From Eudromia elegans (lineage: Eukaryota; Chordata; Aves; Tinamiformes; Tinamidae), in the NCBI GenBank assembly GCA_003342815.1, contig PTEX01000307.1:501500-565499 (forward strand): a stretch of 64,000 bases of DNA. Reading direction: 5' to 3'. The position numbers and the translations under genes were made by a program. The notes below the pieces were generated by a model. The model saw only the letters and a list, made by a program, of their open reading frames with translations, was not told the origin of the DNA and searched no databases. This document shows, in pieces, positions 1 to 13,900 of the stretch (positions are counted from its first letter, which is position 1; every line of letters begins with the position of its first letter).

Positions 1-390
1 TAACCATAAAGCTGTTAACATAACATGTTAAAGATGATGATAGATTGCCTTTTAACCTATTTGAAAATTTTCAGATTAGATATTAAAATATTCATAGACA
101 GAAACTTACCAAACATGATGAAAAACACTGAAAACACAAATACAGTTTTAACCTTAAAACCTGGCAAGTCTTCAGATACAACAGAAGCTGTCGTTTCATA
201 CCAATGCTTTCTCATATAATTTCTGTGTTTTCTTGAATTGACAGAGACAATACCCAAAGACCAGGTTCTGCTCTGACTTTGGTTTTATCTCATTCCAAAG
301 AGTTATCTCAGATATTTCAGATCCTTTTTTTTACTCTTCTGCTAAAATTACATTTATTTTAGTTCAAAAACAGGCGGAATTTGGTATCTT

Positions 391-430
391 TTTGGTACCT
401 ATATTACTGTTTTGGTACCTATTTTACTCT
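391..430. repeat. 20-bp tandem duplication
   Basis: Two adjacent 20-bp copies that both contain TTTGGTACCTAT and differ at a couple of positions. It is a small local duplication with no sign of coding or transposon origin. Confidence 0.7.
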
Positions 431-1025
431 TTGGCTTTTGTATTACTTCTCTCTTAAAAATTAGAGTCTGTGTTAGTGAAATAAATAATAGCATAGTTGC
501 ATAATTCGGTTTTTCTGAATATTGGAAGGATTGTTAAAAATGCTAATTGCTGAGGTAAATAAGACATTTATGAGATGGAAAAGATCTGCATTTAAACCAC
601 ATTGCAGTCTTACAGAGTGGAGTATACTAGCTTTGTGGAGAGATCTCTATGGTATTCAGGCGAGTGAAGAAACACAGCTCATCTGAGAGAAATGGTTTTC
701 AGCATAGTTCCTGCTGCATAGTTAGGTTTATCAAGCACACATTATTGTGCAGAGGATAGCCCACCTCTCCCGTTTTGCCTCTCTGTTGAGGGCGCAATGG
801 GAATGTCTATACAGTCTATACAGTACAGAGAGCCAAGTGGCCTGTGACTATGTGAAAGGACATCCATCTTCCTTCCTTTCACCTATGGACCAAGTCTTCA
901 TTCTGCTGTTAAGAGGGGAATCACACATGGAGCACCCTCCCTTACATAGGGTGTCCTGCACTGTCCTGCACTACCTAAATAGAGATGATGGACCTGATTC
1001 ATCTCTTGTGTGACTGCGCATCCCT

Positions 1026-1088
1026 TTGCATGACCCCAGGTGAGGTTCTGTCCCTGATGTAAACTGGTGACACCTGGGGTGTGCAATG
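1026..1088. repeat. Inverted repeat (hairpin)
   Basis: The left arm ACCCCAGGTG (1033-1042) is the exact reverse complement of CACCTGGGGT (1071-1080), with 28 bases between them. The match continues outward with one indel (TTGCA to the left, TGCAA to the right), giving arms of about 16-17 bp. It may be a remnant of a palindromic MITE or a transcript hairpin. The sequence does not decide between these. Confidence 0.55.
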
Positions 1089-1737
1089 CTACAGCAAGTT
1101 ATCAATCACGATGTGCACTACAACTCGTAGAACTTAATTGTTAGATTTTTGATTTGGTTTTTTTTTTTCTTTTCCCTAAAAGACAGCCAATACCTTTGTC
1201 TGAGAGTCATCATTCAGCTTTATTATTGCTCCTCCACAGCAACATTACTTCTTTTAGGAATGCACAGATTCTTTTGCTAAACACAAAACTCTTCATTGGT
1301 GTTGAGCCAAATACTGTCTCATCTGGCTTTTTTTTCAGACCACAAGGAAGAAGATTTTAAAGGACTCGTAAAAAAGGAAAGCTATCTCTTCCTCTCTATA
1401 TCTCTGAAGATTAAAATTGAACTAAAAGCTTTAATAATTAAAACCATCTATTATTATTTAGCAAGGAAAGTAGGTTAACTTTACCCACATGATGCTGTCA
1501 CTGCGCCAAAATCCGTCTTACTTGACTCCTTACATTGAGATTCATTATGGCACTTGCCTCATCATTTAAGGGCAGAATTTATGATCTGTGATAATATTAT
1601 CTTCCTTGATGAATTAATTTCCTTGACACCTTTTCCCTTTGTGGTAAATCCTCCCATACTAGCAGCACGAGGCTCCAGGCATCTGGGGTGTTAAGAATCA
1701 TGGCAGACTCACACATTCAGCAGAGGAGCACTAAGTA

Positions 1738-1753
1738 GCAGCAGCAGCAGCAT
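1738..1753. repeat. (GCA)n microsatellite
   Basis: A short uninterrupted run of about five GCA/AGC triplets in non-coding DNA. Confidence 0.8.
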
Positions 1754-3169
1754 TACCTTCTATGGAAAAGCATTCCCACTCTCCCACACATTCCCTAATC
1801 TGGTTTTAAAGATTTTGCAAAGAGAAGAATGACGTATCACACCCAAAAAAGAGTGTAGCTTCCTCGTCACCTTCTTTGCCGCACAGCAGGAGTGTGAGTA
1901 GGGTGGGTGTGATGACATGGGCTAAGTCTCTCTATCCTCTCTGCAAGGGAACTCAGCATCAGCTGAAGCAGGCTGCTCTGGCTGACTGTGCTGCCAGTGG
2001 GCTGTCAATCATATATCTCCTTCCTGTTACTGAAGAAAATCACTGCAGCAATGGATATATTATATGTGATTAAGAGCATAACTTGAACCCGTTAAGGGAA
2101 TGGGGGTTAGAGTTCAAGATGACAGACTGCAGTATGTCCTTGGTTTGGGGTTCTTGAAATAAATTCCTTACTCTAATGCAAGTGCACCTTCCAGTGAAGT
2201 ACAGATGCATAGATGATAATTTTTGTATGTATTAATGCAACATGAATCATAATCAACCACCTAGTATATGTGATTTCTTCCAGTCTAATATCTCAGGGAT
2301 ATATTGATTCCGCAATATTAAATGCTGAAATCTGTGTATGGTTATAAACCAGTCATGGCTAGCTTTGATTCATGGAGGTTACCTGACCTCACTGCTTTCC
2401 CATCTTCCCCATTTGAATGCCTTTACTGGCACTGACAAGATGGGTTGCCATAGCCACTTGCCTTTCCTATCTCTTGCTCTGATCACATCACTCAACTTTC
2501 TGAGGCCCTTTAATGACTCCTTTTCTCCTTTTTGTCTTAGGAAAGCTGTTCATTCTTTATGGCAAGACCTTTCATCTCACTGATACCTCTATTTCTAGTT
2601 TCTTTTATTCTGCATATCCCATCAAGTGGTTTTTATTTCTTCTCCTTCCTTAATTTCTTATTCTTTAATTGACTTAGCTTGCTATCATGCTCTTATTCCC
2701 TCCTTATATCCATCCTCTTGTTCCAGCTCTTCTTTCTCAGCATTCAGGCCTCATTTAGAGACCCCTTCCAAGCTTATTTCTGCCAGATATATCTTGATAT
2801 TGCTTAGGGTTTTTGGTTGTCAGTCATTGGAAGCTCTTGGAGAAAATGCCTTGCAATATATTTGCAAAATATAGTGTAAACACTAAGCATATTTTGCATT
2901 GCCTATGGCTTACTTGGAGAAAGTGCATGTAAACAGCTAGATCCTCTGTGCCTGTCAACAGATTCACAGTTCATCAGCTGAACAAAGAAGAAAAATCACA
3001 GTCACTCTTTATTATACACTCATTGCATGTATCCACCTTGATCTCATTCCCAGTGTTCACTTCAGAAAACTGTTAACAGTGGTTTTCAGCAGAGCTTACT
3101 ATTTGACAACTTGAAAAGTAAGAACTGTCAATCTGAACACCACAGATCCTTGCAGAAAGGGAAGAAAAT

Positions 3170-3410
3170 CCTTATTTAGGTGTCAAGTAGCCTAAATTTT
3201 GGGAGCACCCCTATATTTGGGCATCTAAAACTGGACACCCAGAAATCACTAGATATTATCTTGCACTGAAACAAGCTAAAAATCTCTGTTGACTTTAAAG
3301 AGAATTGCAGAGTGCTTAGCGCTATAGAAAAATCAATGCACTAAGTGGTTTCTAGTTTGGTAGGAACCTTATTTAAGGTACCGTTTTTGTGTCCTTAACT
3401 ACCAGGTTTA
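3170..3410. repeat. Possible degraded palindromic MITE-like element
   Basis: The stretch contains scattered pieces such as TTATTTAGGTG, TTGGGCATCTAAAACTGGAC, GTGCTTAGCGC and a second TTATTTAAGGT. They recall a palindromic DNA-transposon-derived family that I know from turtle, crocodilian and bird genomes. Similarity is patchy and I judged it from memory. The boundaries are approximate, and an ordinary unique sequence remains possible. Confidence 0.35.
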
Positions 3411-4272
3411 AAGTGGACCTTTAATAGAAAGTTGCACCTATTTTTCTCAGCTCAACACTCTGAAAGCTGAAAAGGTGAGACAGACTTGTATCTCGGAATA
3501 AACTGCAATGTGTTTATTTTGGGGAAACTTTCTTTGCAACTTGTCAGTTTATTGCTCTGCTGAAAAGTAGTGTCATTTGAGTTGAGTTCCTTATAAGGAT
3601 GAAAAGCAAGAATATTTGTGGCTTACTTAAATGCATATTTAGGAAACAAATAAAAATTAAAAACTAAACCTTATAAAATGGTATTTTATTGTTTCCACAA
3701 TTTCTGAAATAGATTTGAAGTCTGTTTACACATTCTCTCATTGAACTCTCACACCACTGCTGTCACAAATCACAAAGCTTTTCAACATTGGGCCATTTTT
3801 CTGGCACTCTGCACAGAATAGAAATTGCTTCAAATGAAATACTGTAGTGAATTTGCAATGATGTGTTCATTGCCTTTAATGTGCTTTTAGGTGACATTTT
3901 CCTTTTTGGCATTGTACTTGGCCTTTTTCATTTTTTTTTGTAGTGTTCAAGGGAAAAAGGAAGCAAAGCTCTTTCTGAAGATTTATAATAGACTTCTGGA
4001 GATTTTGCATTAAAAATTCAGCTGACTCATAGGACTTTTTTTTATAACTGTGCAATATAGATTTGAAATCTATAGAACCTTTTTAAAAAAACAAATTATG
4101 CAAAATATGTATTATCATTACTGTTTCATACAGAGATTTATAAATCTGGAGGGAAAAGAGAGGTAAATGGACTATAGCTCAGACTCCTTACAACACGGCA
4201 AAGCAGAAACCAGTTCATCACAGACCTGATTAGTGCAAGGTTACATCTCTCTGATTTATCTGTCATTCAGCT

Positions 4273-4311
4273 TAATAATAATAACAACAACAACAACAAC
4301 AACAATAACAA
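4273..4311. repeat. (AAT)n(AAC)n microsatellite
   Basis: A run of AAT triplets passes into about seven AAC triplets and back to AAT. It is a compound trinucleotide repeat in intron sequence. Confidence 0.9.
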
Positions 4312-7300
4312 GTGTGTATACTAATGCCTTTTCACCATAGGAAAGAGTAGCTGTAGGCACATCACTCCACTTTTCAAATCACAGCATCTTAGCTGGTTAA
4401 GAATTCTCTCATATATTCTTTTTACAAAAAATTCAGTCTGACAGAAGTAGTTTTGTATCATTGAAGCAAAGCCCCCTGCTCTATTTGATCTTTACAATCG
4501 TCAACCTTTACTCCTTTCAGTTTCCAGATTTTAATCCCACTGACTCTTAATGTCAGTTTGATACAGCTGTGATATTACAGAAAGATGCTAACATGATGAA
4601 GAGAAACTTTCTCTGTACTATTCTAACAGTTCCTGGACATATGAATGATTTAGGAAAAAGAAGGTCTCCAGTGGAGAATTCACAGAAAAAGATGTGTGGT
4701 TTTTGCACATACTGCAAACTGAAAGGATTCAAAAAGAAAGAAAGAAAAAAGTTATAGTAAGAAATATGATAAGTAGTTTGGCTTGTCAAGCAATGAGTGA
4801 TATGATGAACCAGCATTTCCCAGTGTTACTAGCTTACTGAAGAAAAATAAGAACTGCAAGAAAGGTTGGTTCTCCCTTCACCAAAAGCAAAGCACAGTTG
4901 AAATATTCATGTGGAGAATGAGAATCATACCGAACCCCAGATCCTGATTATCTCAGAAGCTGTCTTTCTACAGCTTCATGAAGATTTGTCAGAATACATT
5001 GATGATGGGGAAATATTTCTACTCATAATAAATTGGGGGGCAGCTATCCTATAGTCACTCACAGCCATGTTAAAGTATATGTGATGATTTTAAAAAATGC
5101 TTGGAATTATGTATGTGTTTAATTACATGCTATGCTCAAAGGACTAATGATTGTGTATGTACTTTACCACACTGACTAAAAAATGTAAAAATCGATGAAA
5201 ATTTAATCTAATTTCTTCAGCTTTGTAGCCAGAAAGGGATGTATGAACTGTATTTCTGTTGAGTTTATTATCTGCCTTTTTCCCCTCCATCTTTCTTTCT
5301 TCTTCTTAGAATATATAGTCCTAATTAGCGGATCAATGAAAAATCCATAAATATATGTTTTTGATAATTATTTCAGTCTGATTGCAGGAGAACTTTTTAA
5401 CTTAAAAAAATGAAGTACGGTTTGATTGAATGGAGAGATTTTCGGTTCACAGTGACACTCAGTGAATACATTAATATTATAATATGAAGATTAAAGACTG
5501 TAAAGAATATTCAAAAACAACTCACAAAGTGTCTTAGGCACTGCAGTCTTGTTTTTCAGTGGCTGGTACTCACAATGAAAAACATACTCCTATAAATCTC
5601 TATCTGAAGAAAGCAAAGCCCTTAGAACAGGTTTCAGAGCAACAGAGCGCTACCTCAAGTGCCTTATATGAATGCTGAAGAGCAGGATTTAACTTAAATG
5701 TCACTCTTCTCAGCGGCTTTGGTACTTAACTCATGGCTCCAGAGAAGCATTTCTGTCAGATTGGGATTCATGGATCCAAACTCCATCACAGAGTTTGAAA
5801 CTGGAGTTGTTCTCTGAAAAAATAAGAAGAGCGGAGGATTAGTCCTTCTTTTGGAAACCTGCTGGTGCTATCATTTCTGCCTGTTCTTCCTTCCTAGCAC
5901 ACTGGAAGGAGTAAGGCTAGTCTGGATAGCCCTAAACTGAGATGATCCAAGTTCGACCCCTGGAAGATTGCTGGCTGCCAGGCCTGTGTGCTGCTTCCAA
6001 GAAAAAATGCAGCCTTGATGGGAGCAGAGACTGAACAGGAGGGGTCATGGTTCTCAGGCACGTGATGAGAGCACTGGCCCCGAAGAAGGAAACTTTGCTC
6101 TTTAGTACCAGGAATAAGCATATGTCACGTCCTATCCGTTTCAGGCAGATTGTAGGAAGGCAGTGTGAGTCAGAGGTAGTAGTAAATTAATTTGACCGCC
6201 AAATTGGATGAAAATGCTAATGGAATAAAGGGATCATGAGATAGTAAATAGAAGGTGTTACAGGGCCCAGGGTAAAGCTGAATCAGTGAGACAGAATTTG
6301 GAAAAGGGAAGCTGTAGCAGGAAATATCCATTAGATGGAATTTTAAAAACCCTCAAAGGCCATAGGAGGATGTATAAAAAAAAGTCAAAATGTTTCACAC
6401 ACATTTACTACTACCTGGGCAAATGGATTCCATGGCTGTCAGGAAAGGCATTCCCCTGAGCAAATCTGCACCATGTGTTGCAGCACCTATGTGAACAGAC
6501 CTGACCTGGACCAAGAGCTGGTAGTAGCGCTAGAAATGGCCGTGGGATTAAACAACTTCATGTATAAACTGCCAGGATGCCCATAACGCACTTCAGACAA
6601 GAGCTACCACCTCCTACCAGCTCCTACGTTTGTGCAGATGAGTCCTCCTTCGGGCGTTACTGCTGCATGGCATGTTTAAGCGGACTAGTTTGGGGGACTG
6701 GAGATGATGGCCCTCAGACAGTCTATCCTAATCTGATCATGTATCTAAATAGCCTTAAATATGGTATATGTGGCTTCCAATAAGGAGGATTTTTTAGGTC
6801 TCATTGGTAAATATTTGGAGAAAGAGAAGGAATTTCAGCTTCTATGACAGACCATGAAAAGCAGTGAAGTGATAATGAATAATGACAGGATCATGCTAAA
6901 TGTTTATCTTCCATGTAAATAAAGTCTAAGAGACAGAGAAAAAAAGAGCGTTTCCTATGAGGGTGTTTATCAGGGCCCCACCTGAAAGAGTCTGAGTATC
7001 TCAAAGGCGTAAAACAGCTTTCTTTGAAGCATAAACAGTATTTATGAACCTCTGTAAAGTAGTTAAAGACTGAGGAGAATGAAGTATAATTAAAATAAAT
7101 CTTTTTTTTTTTCTTTTTAATCCTTAAATGGTGGATATATCTGCTCACACAAGTATTCAAGTATTCTGCTGAGACCAAAATATTTTTATCAGGGCTATCA
7201 ATCTCTGACACAGAACAACCATCAAAAGGAGATTGTGCTCTAGCCTGTGTACCATTCACAGCAACAGATCTGTGCTGGGGAGAGACTGGTGGTAATGTCA

Positions 7301-10300
7301 GGGGAGCAAATTTCCATTTCTCTATTTATTTTCTTGAACAGAATCTTGCAGCAAGCATTTCATAAAGAAGGTTCTATGGAGTAATTCACTTATTCACTTA
7401 TCTGCCTGCTTCGCTTCTAAAATATTTATCGTTTGAATGAGGTGGCAGGGAGAGCTGCATATCAAAGTTATGGGGCATTACACATCTCATAACATCTCCT
7501 GCCTTTGATGGCTCACTAGCTGCCTCTGCAGAGCAAGATCTGAGCTGAAAAAATAATAGGAAAAAACACTGACTCACTCCACCTAAATTAATTATTAATG
7601 ATGATGGTATAGTATCATGCCAAGAGCACATTCAAATGAGGTAGGCTGGGATAACGAAAATGCAGCCTTCTGTGATCCATGCAGGAAATGAGCTAGGTCA
7701 GAGTTATTACAGCAGAAATATGGCAGTTTGTGTTCCAGAAAACAGGAGGCAAAAGACAGCTTTGTTAGGCCTCAGCTTTGCCAAAAAAAAATCCCTTGTC
7801 TAAGATTTAAAATTCCCCTGATTTCAAAAGAATAGATGAAGTTGCTGGATTTGATTTTCACTTAATGGCTTATGGATTTAGACTACAGGCATTGTAAGAT
7901 GGGGAATAGGTCTGTGTTTTTGTTTGTACATTGCCAACAGAAAATTGGCAGTTGTCCTGCATAGATATCACAGCAAAAATAATAATGATATAATTGATGT
8001 CACTTTGCTTTTCATTACTATGGAGGAAAAAAAAAAAAAAGAAAAAAGAAAAGCACAACATTATTGATATAAATGGCTGGATTCCTGTCTGGTATGTTTT
8101 CTGAATAAGAAACAAAAAGATTTAGAGTTCTGAGAAAACAGTGGAAAATGGTGCAGATAGACAGACCAAAGACTTCAGAGTTAGGAGGTATTCCTCATCT
8201 GATTAATCTGAATAATCCAATTTTAGCTCAACGAGCAGGTCACATAGTTGCATCTTCTTATAAAAATGAGTTTCCCAAGTCTTCTGTGTCTTCAATGACT
8301 GGAGTTAAAAAAGGGAAGCAGGGAAGGGAAGACATTTTCCTGGAAATCAGACTTTCTAAATATCTTATTGATATCTTGATTTTTGAATAGACATCTTGCA
8401 TTTTGTTAGTGCTAGTAATACCTACTGAGACCAAAAAATAATTTTACTATTATTGGAAACAGATAGCAAGTGCATTTCTTATTCTTTCATTGCTGTCTCT
8501 TATTTAAAAGTTACCGTGAATTCTCTGTCACTTAGGGGAGCTTTTAATTTAAAGCTGAAAGGACATTATTTCCTTCTCCTAATACTCTCCACAGTGCGTT
8601 ATGTGTGAGATTATTAATAAACCATTCATTCCCTCTGATTGCACTTAATGTATTAATAAAGACTAACTCCAAGGCTCAGTGATTATTCATGTTGTCTTTC
8701 TTAATACCAAGTACTTCCTGAGGAAGGATGGCTGACCTTCCTCATTTCATACACAGTATAACTCAGGAACTACCGTCAGTGTCAAGAAATGTCCACAAAT
8801 TTCTTCATCCTCATGCCAATCTCATTCTCAGTAATCATCAGGTTTGATGGGGAAAATGGAAATACTAAACCAAGAAGGTGCTATGTGAATTAGTGGTTTA
8901 TTATCCGAGCGGTAATGGGAGTTGTTAGTGCGGTAAGAAATCTTAAGCTGAATTTTCTCTCAAGAACGTATGCTGCTACTTAAGTCCTCTTTGATTTAGC
9001 TGGCAAAAAAAGGATTCTATATAGAACCTGTATAATACAGATATAACCTGATCTTTATACACAGTCTTATTTAAGACAGATTATTTGCTATGACCTCTGT
9101 TTCAGAGGATTTTGTTTAATTGATTATGTTTGTGTATAATGTGCTTGTTCGTGTCATCGTAATTTGGATCCTTGCATTTTTAACATTTTATTATGCTGTA
9201 TGATAGATAGGATAATGTCATCTACCCTGCCTTCTAAGTAAAACACTATAAATGCTAATGAAAAAGTTACTTTTTCCTTCAAAAATATTAGCAATAAAGT
9301 CATATAAAAACATCAGAAACTTGAAACCATAATAAAGACCAAAAAAAGAACAACCTTATCTATCCAGAACATCAGAGTTGCGCTTATTTTTATTTCCATG
9401 AGAAATTCTCTTTTCTGAATATTTGCTCATTGCAAACATTTCTAACCTCTCAAATCTAGCAAATAAAACAACTAAATTAAACCAAATTTTTCCATGCAAA
9501 AGACTTGAAGAAATATATTTTGTGTAAGACAAAAAATCACTGTAACTTTATGATATCTAAGTACAAAGTATAAAGCTCTCTGGAAGTGGTAGTGAAACCT
9601 GTTGTGTCTCTCCATGTCACCTCTGCAGCTGATTCCAGAGCTTTGTCTTTTTCTTTGTCACTACTATTCACTGAAAAACAACAAAAATAAAAATCAGGCA
9701 GTTACTGGGACAGAAGTATGGCTATATGCACCAGCCAGAAGATCATAATAACAGATATGCTGCAATTTAAAAGCAGTATTAAACTGGAGATACACTTGTG
9801 TTCTGAGTAGAGGAGACAGAGAATTGTGTAGAAATGAAAATATTGCAAAGTATCGATGGAAAGGAAAGGAAAGCACTATATGCTCAATGATAAACAACCA
9901 ATCAGACAAGCATCATATTTTTTTCTTGCTTGTGGAATTATTACAGTCATTTTAAACAAGTATTGTTCCAAGCCAGTTAGATCAACTTTATGTTATCTAA
10001 CAGGCATAATGGTATTGGGGATCTTCAGTTCTAATTTTTGTGTGCAAGTTTTAAATCTTAGTAAACTGCATATTATCAAACAGCTTGTCACCATCCTGAG
10101 AATTATTTTTACACTTGTATATTCTTATATCTTCCTCTTTGATGTCACTCTCCCTACGCTGAACAACACAAACAAAATCATGCCATGATTTCAAATCATA
10201 ATAGTTGTATCAGTAAACTGTATCTGAAATTAATAGGAATAAATTTTATTAGTGTTTGAAGAAGTTCATTTTCCTTAAAGATATGCTCTCACTAGATTTA

Positions 10301-10911
10301 TAACGCCTTCCCATTAGCAGCTAGCTTAACTCCATGAATTCTAATAATTCATAACTACAGAACTGAAATAAAATGAAATAGCTAGTAAGCTTCCTGAAGT
10401 GTCTTTCTTTTTTTCTTTCATGCTTTCAGATCTAAAGATACATACCAGAATTAATGATTGTTCATATGGTATAGATCATAATAGTAAACATTCTTCCACT
10501 TGGGATAGTGAAAATGTAGCATTTTGAGATGAACTTCTAGTAGGGCTCACTGCTAAGTTTGAACAACAGTTTTCTCTGCACTGAGTTCCTCTATGCTAGA
10601 GAATATCAGGATGTCAGGAAGAGAAGATGAAATTAAATCAGATTGCATTAAAACAATGCTGGCTAAAATTATTGTCTCTTTTGTAGTGTTTTGGTGGCAA
10701 ATGGTTTGGACATGTGTTTTGTTTTACACATCCTCACTTGTAAAATGTTCATACTGCTGAGCAAAGCTCAGTTCCTGAGTATGATCTCTCCGTTGGGAAT
10801 CTGCTTCTGAATGTTACTTTCAATGGTCACTAAAGTATGACACTAAAATTCATAGCATTGTTCATATCCATTGTTTCATTTGCATTAGATTTTATAAACT
10901 AAAATTTGCAT

Positions 10912-10971
10912 GCAATTTTCAAATATGTATGTATGTAATTTCAAATATGTAACTGCATGTAATTTCAAATA
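10912..10971. repeat. Imperfect tandem repeat
   Basis: Three degraded copies of a unit containing AATTTCAAATATGTA, with a spacer of GTATG or CTGCATG. The third copy is truncated. It lies in AT-rich intron sequence. Confidence 0.6.
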
Positions 10972-13900
10972 ATTTAATTCTTCATTTCCTTTCTTCATTT
11001 CTGCTCTAATCTGGGGAAAATATGAAAGCATCTGTGAAAGATTAAGCTGTGCTGTGCTTACTACACTCTAAAACCAAACTTAAGTCATCTTACAATCATC
11101 TTATATTCATTTTCCTGTGAAAGCGGTAGTAAGATATTGCTAGCACAGTGAAAGGCAGCAGTTATAACTGCATATTATATCATAAGAAGAGACAATTATA
11201 AAGAGGTTATGAGATGAAGTACCTGCTTAGAAAGCTGTAATTTTAACTGGTAATTAAACTCAAGTGTTTCATTTTCCCAGTCAGCTCATCAGTGACTCTA
11301 GAAAATAAATGATCTGAAAGTGAAATCCTTTGGAGGAAACAATGATAATTAATTACATTTCTCGAGGGACAATATATTCCCAAAGCTTGCTTCTGGGTAA
11401 TCTCCTGAGCAAGACATTACAAAGTCCAGGTGGCACAGTGGGGAGGATAGGAGAAAGCAAGATAAATCAATTTGAATATTCATGGTGTTTCCATCCTAAC
11501 CTACAGTCTGCTGTTGCTTTCCTAAAAATCACAGGATGAATGCTAGATTCTCTCAGTATATCAAAGTTAATATCTACCACCTCTGCACATTCAAATATGA
11601 GGAGATGGCATTACACAGGATTTACTGCAGTATTTTTCCCTGGCATTCTTCCAGAAGTTAATTACATACACAGACAAATGAGTAATAAAAGAGACCTGGT
11701 AGGTCAGAAAGTAACATCTCTTTACAATAGAGGAATTCTCCCATGAGAACATCCTATTATGTGTTTTCTATACTGGATTTAAGACTTGAAGTTGTGGGAT
11801 TTCCCCTTTTGTTCTGGGAAATTAATAGATTCTACTCTTTGTAATTTTTTTCTGACTAATTTTCCTTCTGATTAATTTTCTTCCATTGCCTGAAGTTATT
11901 GTGTTTACTCCCTGCATGACTATCAATCCCATCTTAGTTTTTGTTTAGCTACTCAATACATATTAAAATATTAATCTACTCTTGTACGTCAATCCCTTCA
12001 GACCTTTTACATGTTTTGGTATTTTTCTCCATAATCCTTCTGTTCTGCAAACATATTCTACTTATCAATCGTCCACAGACAGAGCTGAATTAAAAACCTC
12101 TATTACCAAAAGCATATATTTTAAAATGTTTTTTTAAGGAGCAAAGTAAAGATATCTTCCAAGAAAGAACCAGCAGTTTTGAATTGTCGTATCAAAATAC
12201 CAGCCTGTTCTTTTCTCCCACCTGTGGCAAATGGATAATAGCTCTATCTTTAGTGACGATTACAGGCTCCTCAGGTTACTCTCTTATTATTATACTAGCC
12301 TGTAAAGATAAACTCAGGATGAAGCTGCTCACTACATGGCAGCTGAAAAGCAGGCAACAGACATTTCACAGCTGATGTAAAAGAGGAGTAGGCATCGTCA
12401 GCACACTGCCCCAGGATGAACAGCAAAGAGGCCATGCTAGGAATTACATATTTTTAGCATGGGTAAAGCTTAAATTTGTCTCAGGGTCTGTGTTCCCTAA
12501 TCATAACAGTGTGCCTAGAGAAGGTGGAGCACCACTGCTCCCCAGCTGCCCATGAAAAGCTGGGCAAATGTTCTTCACGAGTCCTTCTCCAACCCTTGTG
12601 TAGCATTTCTGCCTTTCTGAAGTCAAGTATTCCCAACGTGCAGTATTCTCCAGGGTCACCAATGTATGGCTAAGGTTGATGATAAGACATACAATCTCTT
12701 GTTAGATTATCTGAACTAATGTGACATAGAAGCAATGATAGAAGGTAGAAATTGTTCACTTTCATCAGCATTTTCTACCTTCTTAACTTCTATTTTTTTG
12801 ACCCTTGCCATTAAAGACAGAATGATTGAGAATATATCAGAAGACTGTATCATCAATAGCTAAATCTTGTTACGTCTTCACCATGCAGTCTCTTCTGCAA
12901 AGATCAGACAATTTTCATCACTGGAGGATCTATCAATAGCCTGATGTGGGATAGTAATAAATATTTATCAAAGACAAATCTTTACCACCTGTTTATATCT
13001 TCTTAAAAACATCTCTGCTCATTGCAGATTTTAGTTTGCCCAGCACTCCTACATGTAGAAAAGCCTGGTTTCAGATATTTATGGCCCTGAAAGTAGAGCA
13101 ATTTCAAGGCTATTCATAAGCACCTGAGCTCTTTTACCTTAAATTATCTCCAGAAACTTGAATCGGAGAAAAAAAAAAGAACTATCTTTAAATTAAACCA
13201 TTTCTATGCTCAAAGAAAAATAGTGCTAGAGCATCCTTCATACTTAAAATAAGCAAAGTAATTCTGAAATAATTAGTAAAGAAAAGCCCCTACAGTTTCA
13301 TGCAGATGTGTCATAGAATATCAAAGATGAAAAAGATACAGCGTGTATTTCAAACATGTTTGAAATCTGTGGCCTATGTACTGAAACCACCTGTTCTGAG
13401 AGAGGTTTGGAACACAGTGGTCCTTGAGTTTTGGTGAAGACGGTGCACCAAGATGACACGGCTTATGTGGCAGTCAGTGACTGGGAATAATCACAGTGAC
13501 ATGTGGGGTTTGAGTTAGTGTTCTCAGCCTGGTGAGCTGTCTGAACAACAAAGACAGGATGACATAAGCAACAAGAAAGAAGCAAAGAATAATAAATGAA
13601 ATATATGAATAATTCAATATGTGAGAATATTTCTCTGAATCTCTAAAGCAAAACTCTAGTAATAGATTATTAATCCAAATTATCTAGTAGAGTTCAAAAA
13701 AAGAAGGCACATCAAGCAAATATGAAATGGCTTACAATATTGTCTTAGTTGTTTATTTATTTATGTATTTCTTTGTATTGTGTTCATGTCCTGAGGCAAT
13801 TGTACTAGGCAATATGCAACTATGCTACAGAAATATTACTCTTTCCCTGAAAAACTTACATTATAAAGTAAGATGACAGATAGACATAGGCAACTTGGGC

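Larger units (their letters stand above)
1..12000 (+). other. IL1RAPL1: Intron of IL1RAPL1 (left part, first block)
   Basis: This AT-rich block is upstream of the first recognised exon, in the same transcription unit. No open frame in it resembles a known protein, and stop codons are dense in all frames. It holds an imperfect 20-bp tandem duplication (391-430), a hairpin (1026-1088), a GCA run (1738-1753), a degraded palindromic element (3170-3410), an AAT/AAC tract (4273-4311) and an imperfect tandem repeat (10912-10971). Elsewhere I see only unique non-coding sequence. The intron assignment follows from the next exon starting in phase 1, so a coding exon must lie to the left; I did not find it. 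Confidence 0.8.

Noticed and set aside
5894-5990. tRNA-like B box (GTTCGACCCC at 5951-5960) suggesting a tRNA or tRNA-derived SINE
   Set aside because: No matching A box at proper spacing and no cloverleaf; a 9-11-base match is expected by chance.
6891-7259. 122-codon open frame on the minus strand
   Set aside because: Contains a poly-Lys stretch from a T run, has no recognisable domain and ends in ordinary intron sequence.
9856-10188. 110-codon open frame on the plus strand
   Set aside because: Rich in Ile, Leu, Asn and Lys as expected for AT-rich random sequence; no family resemblance, motif or splice context.
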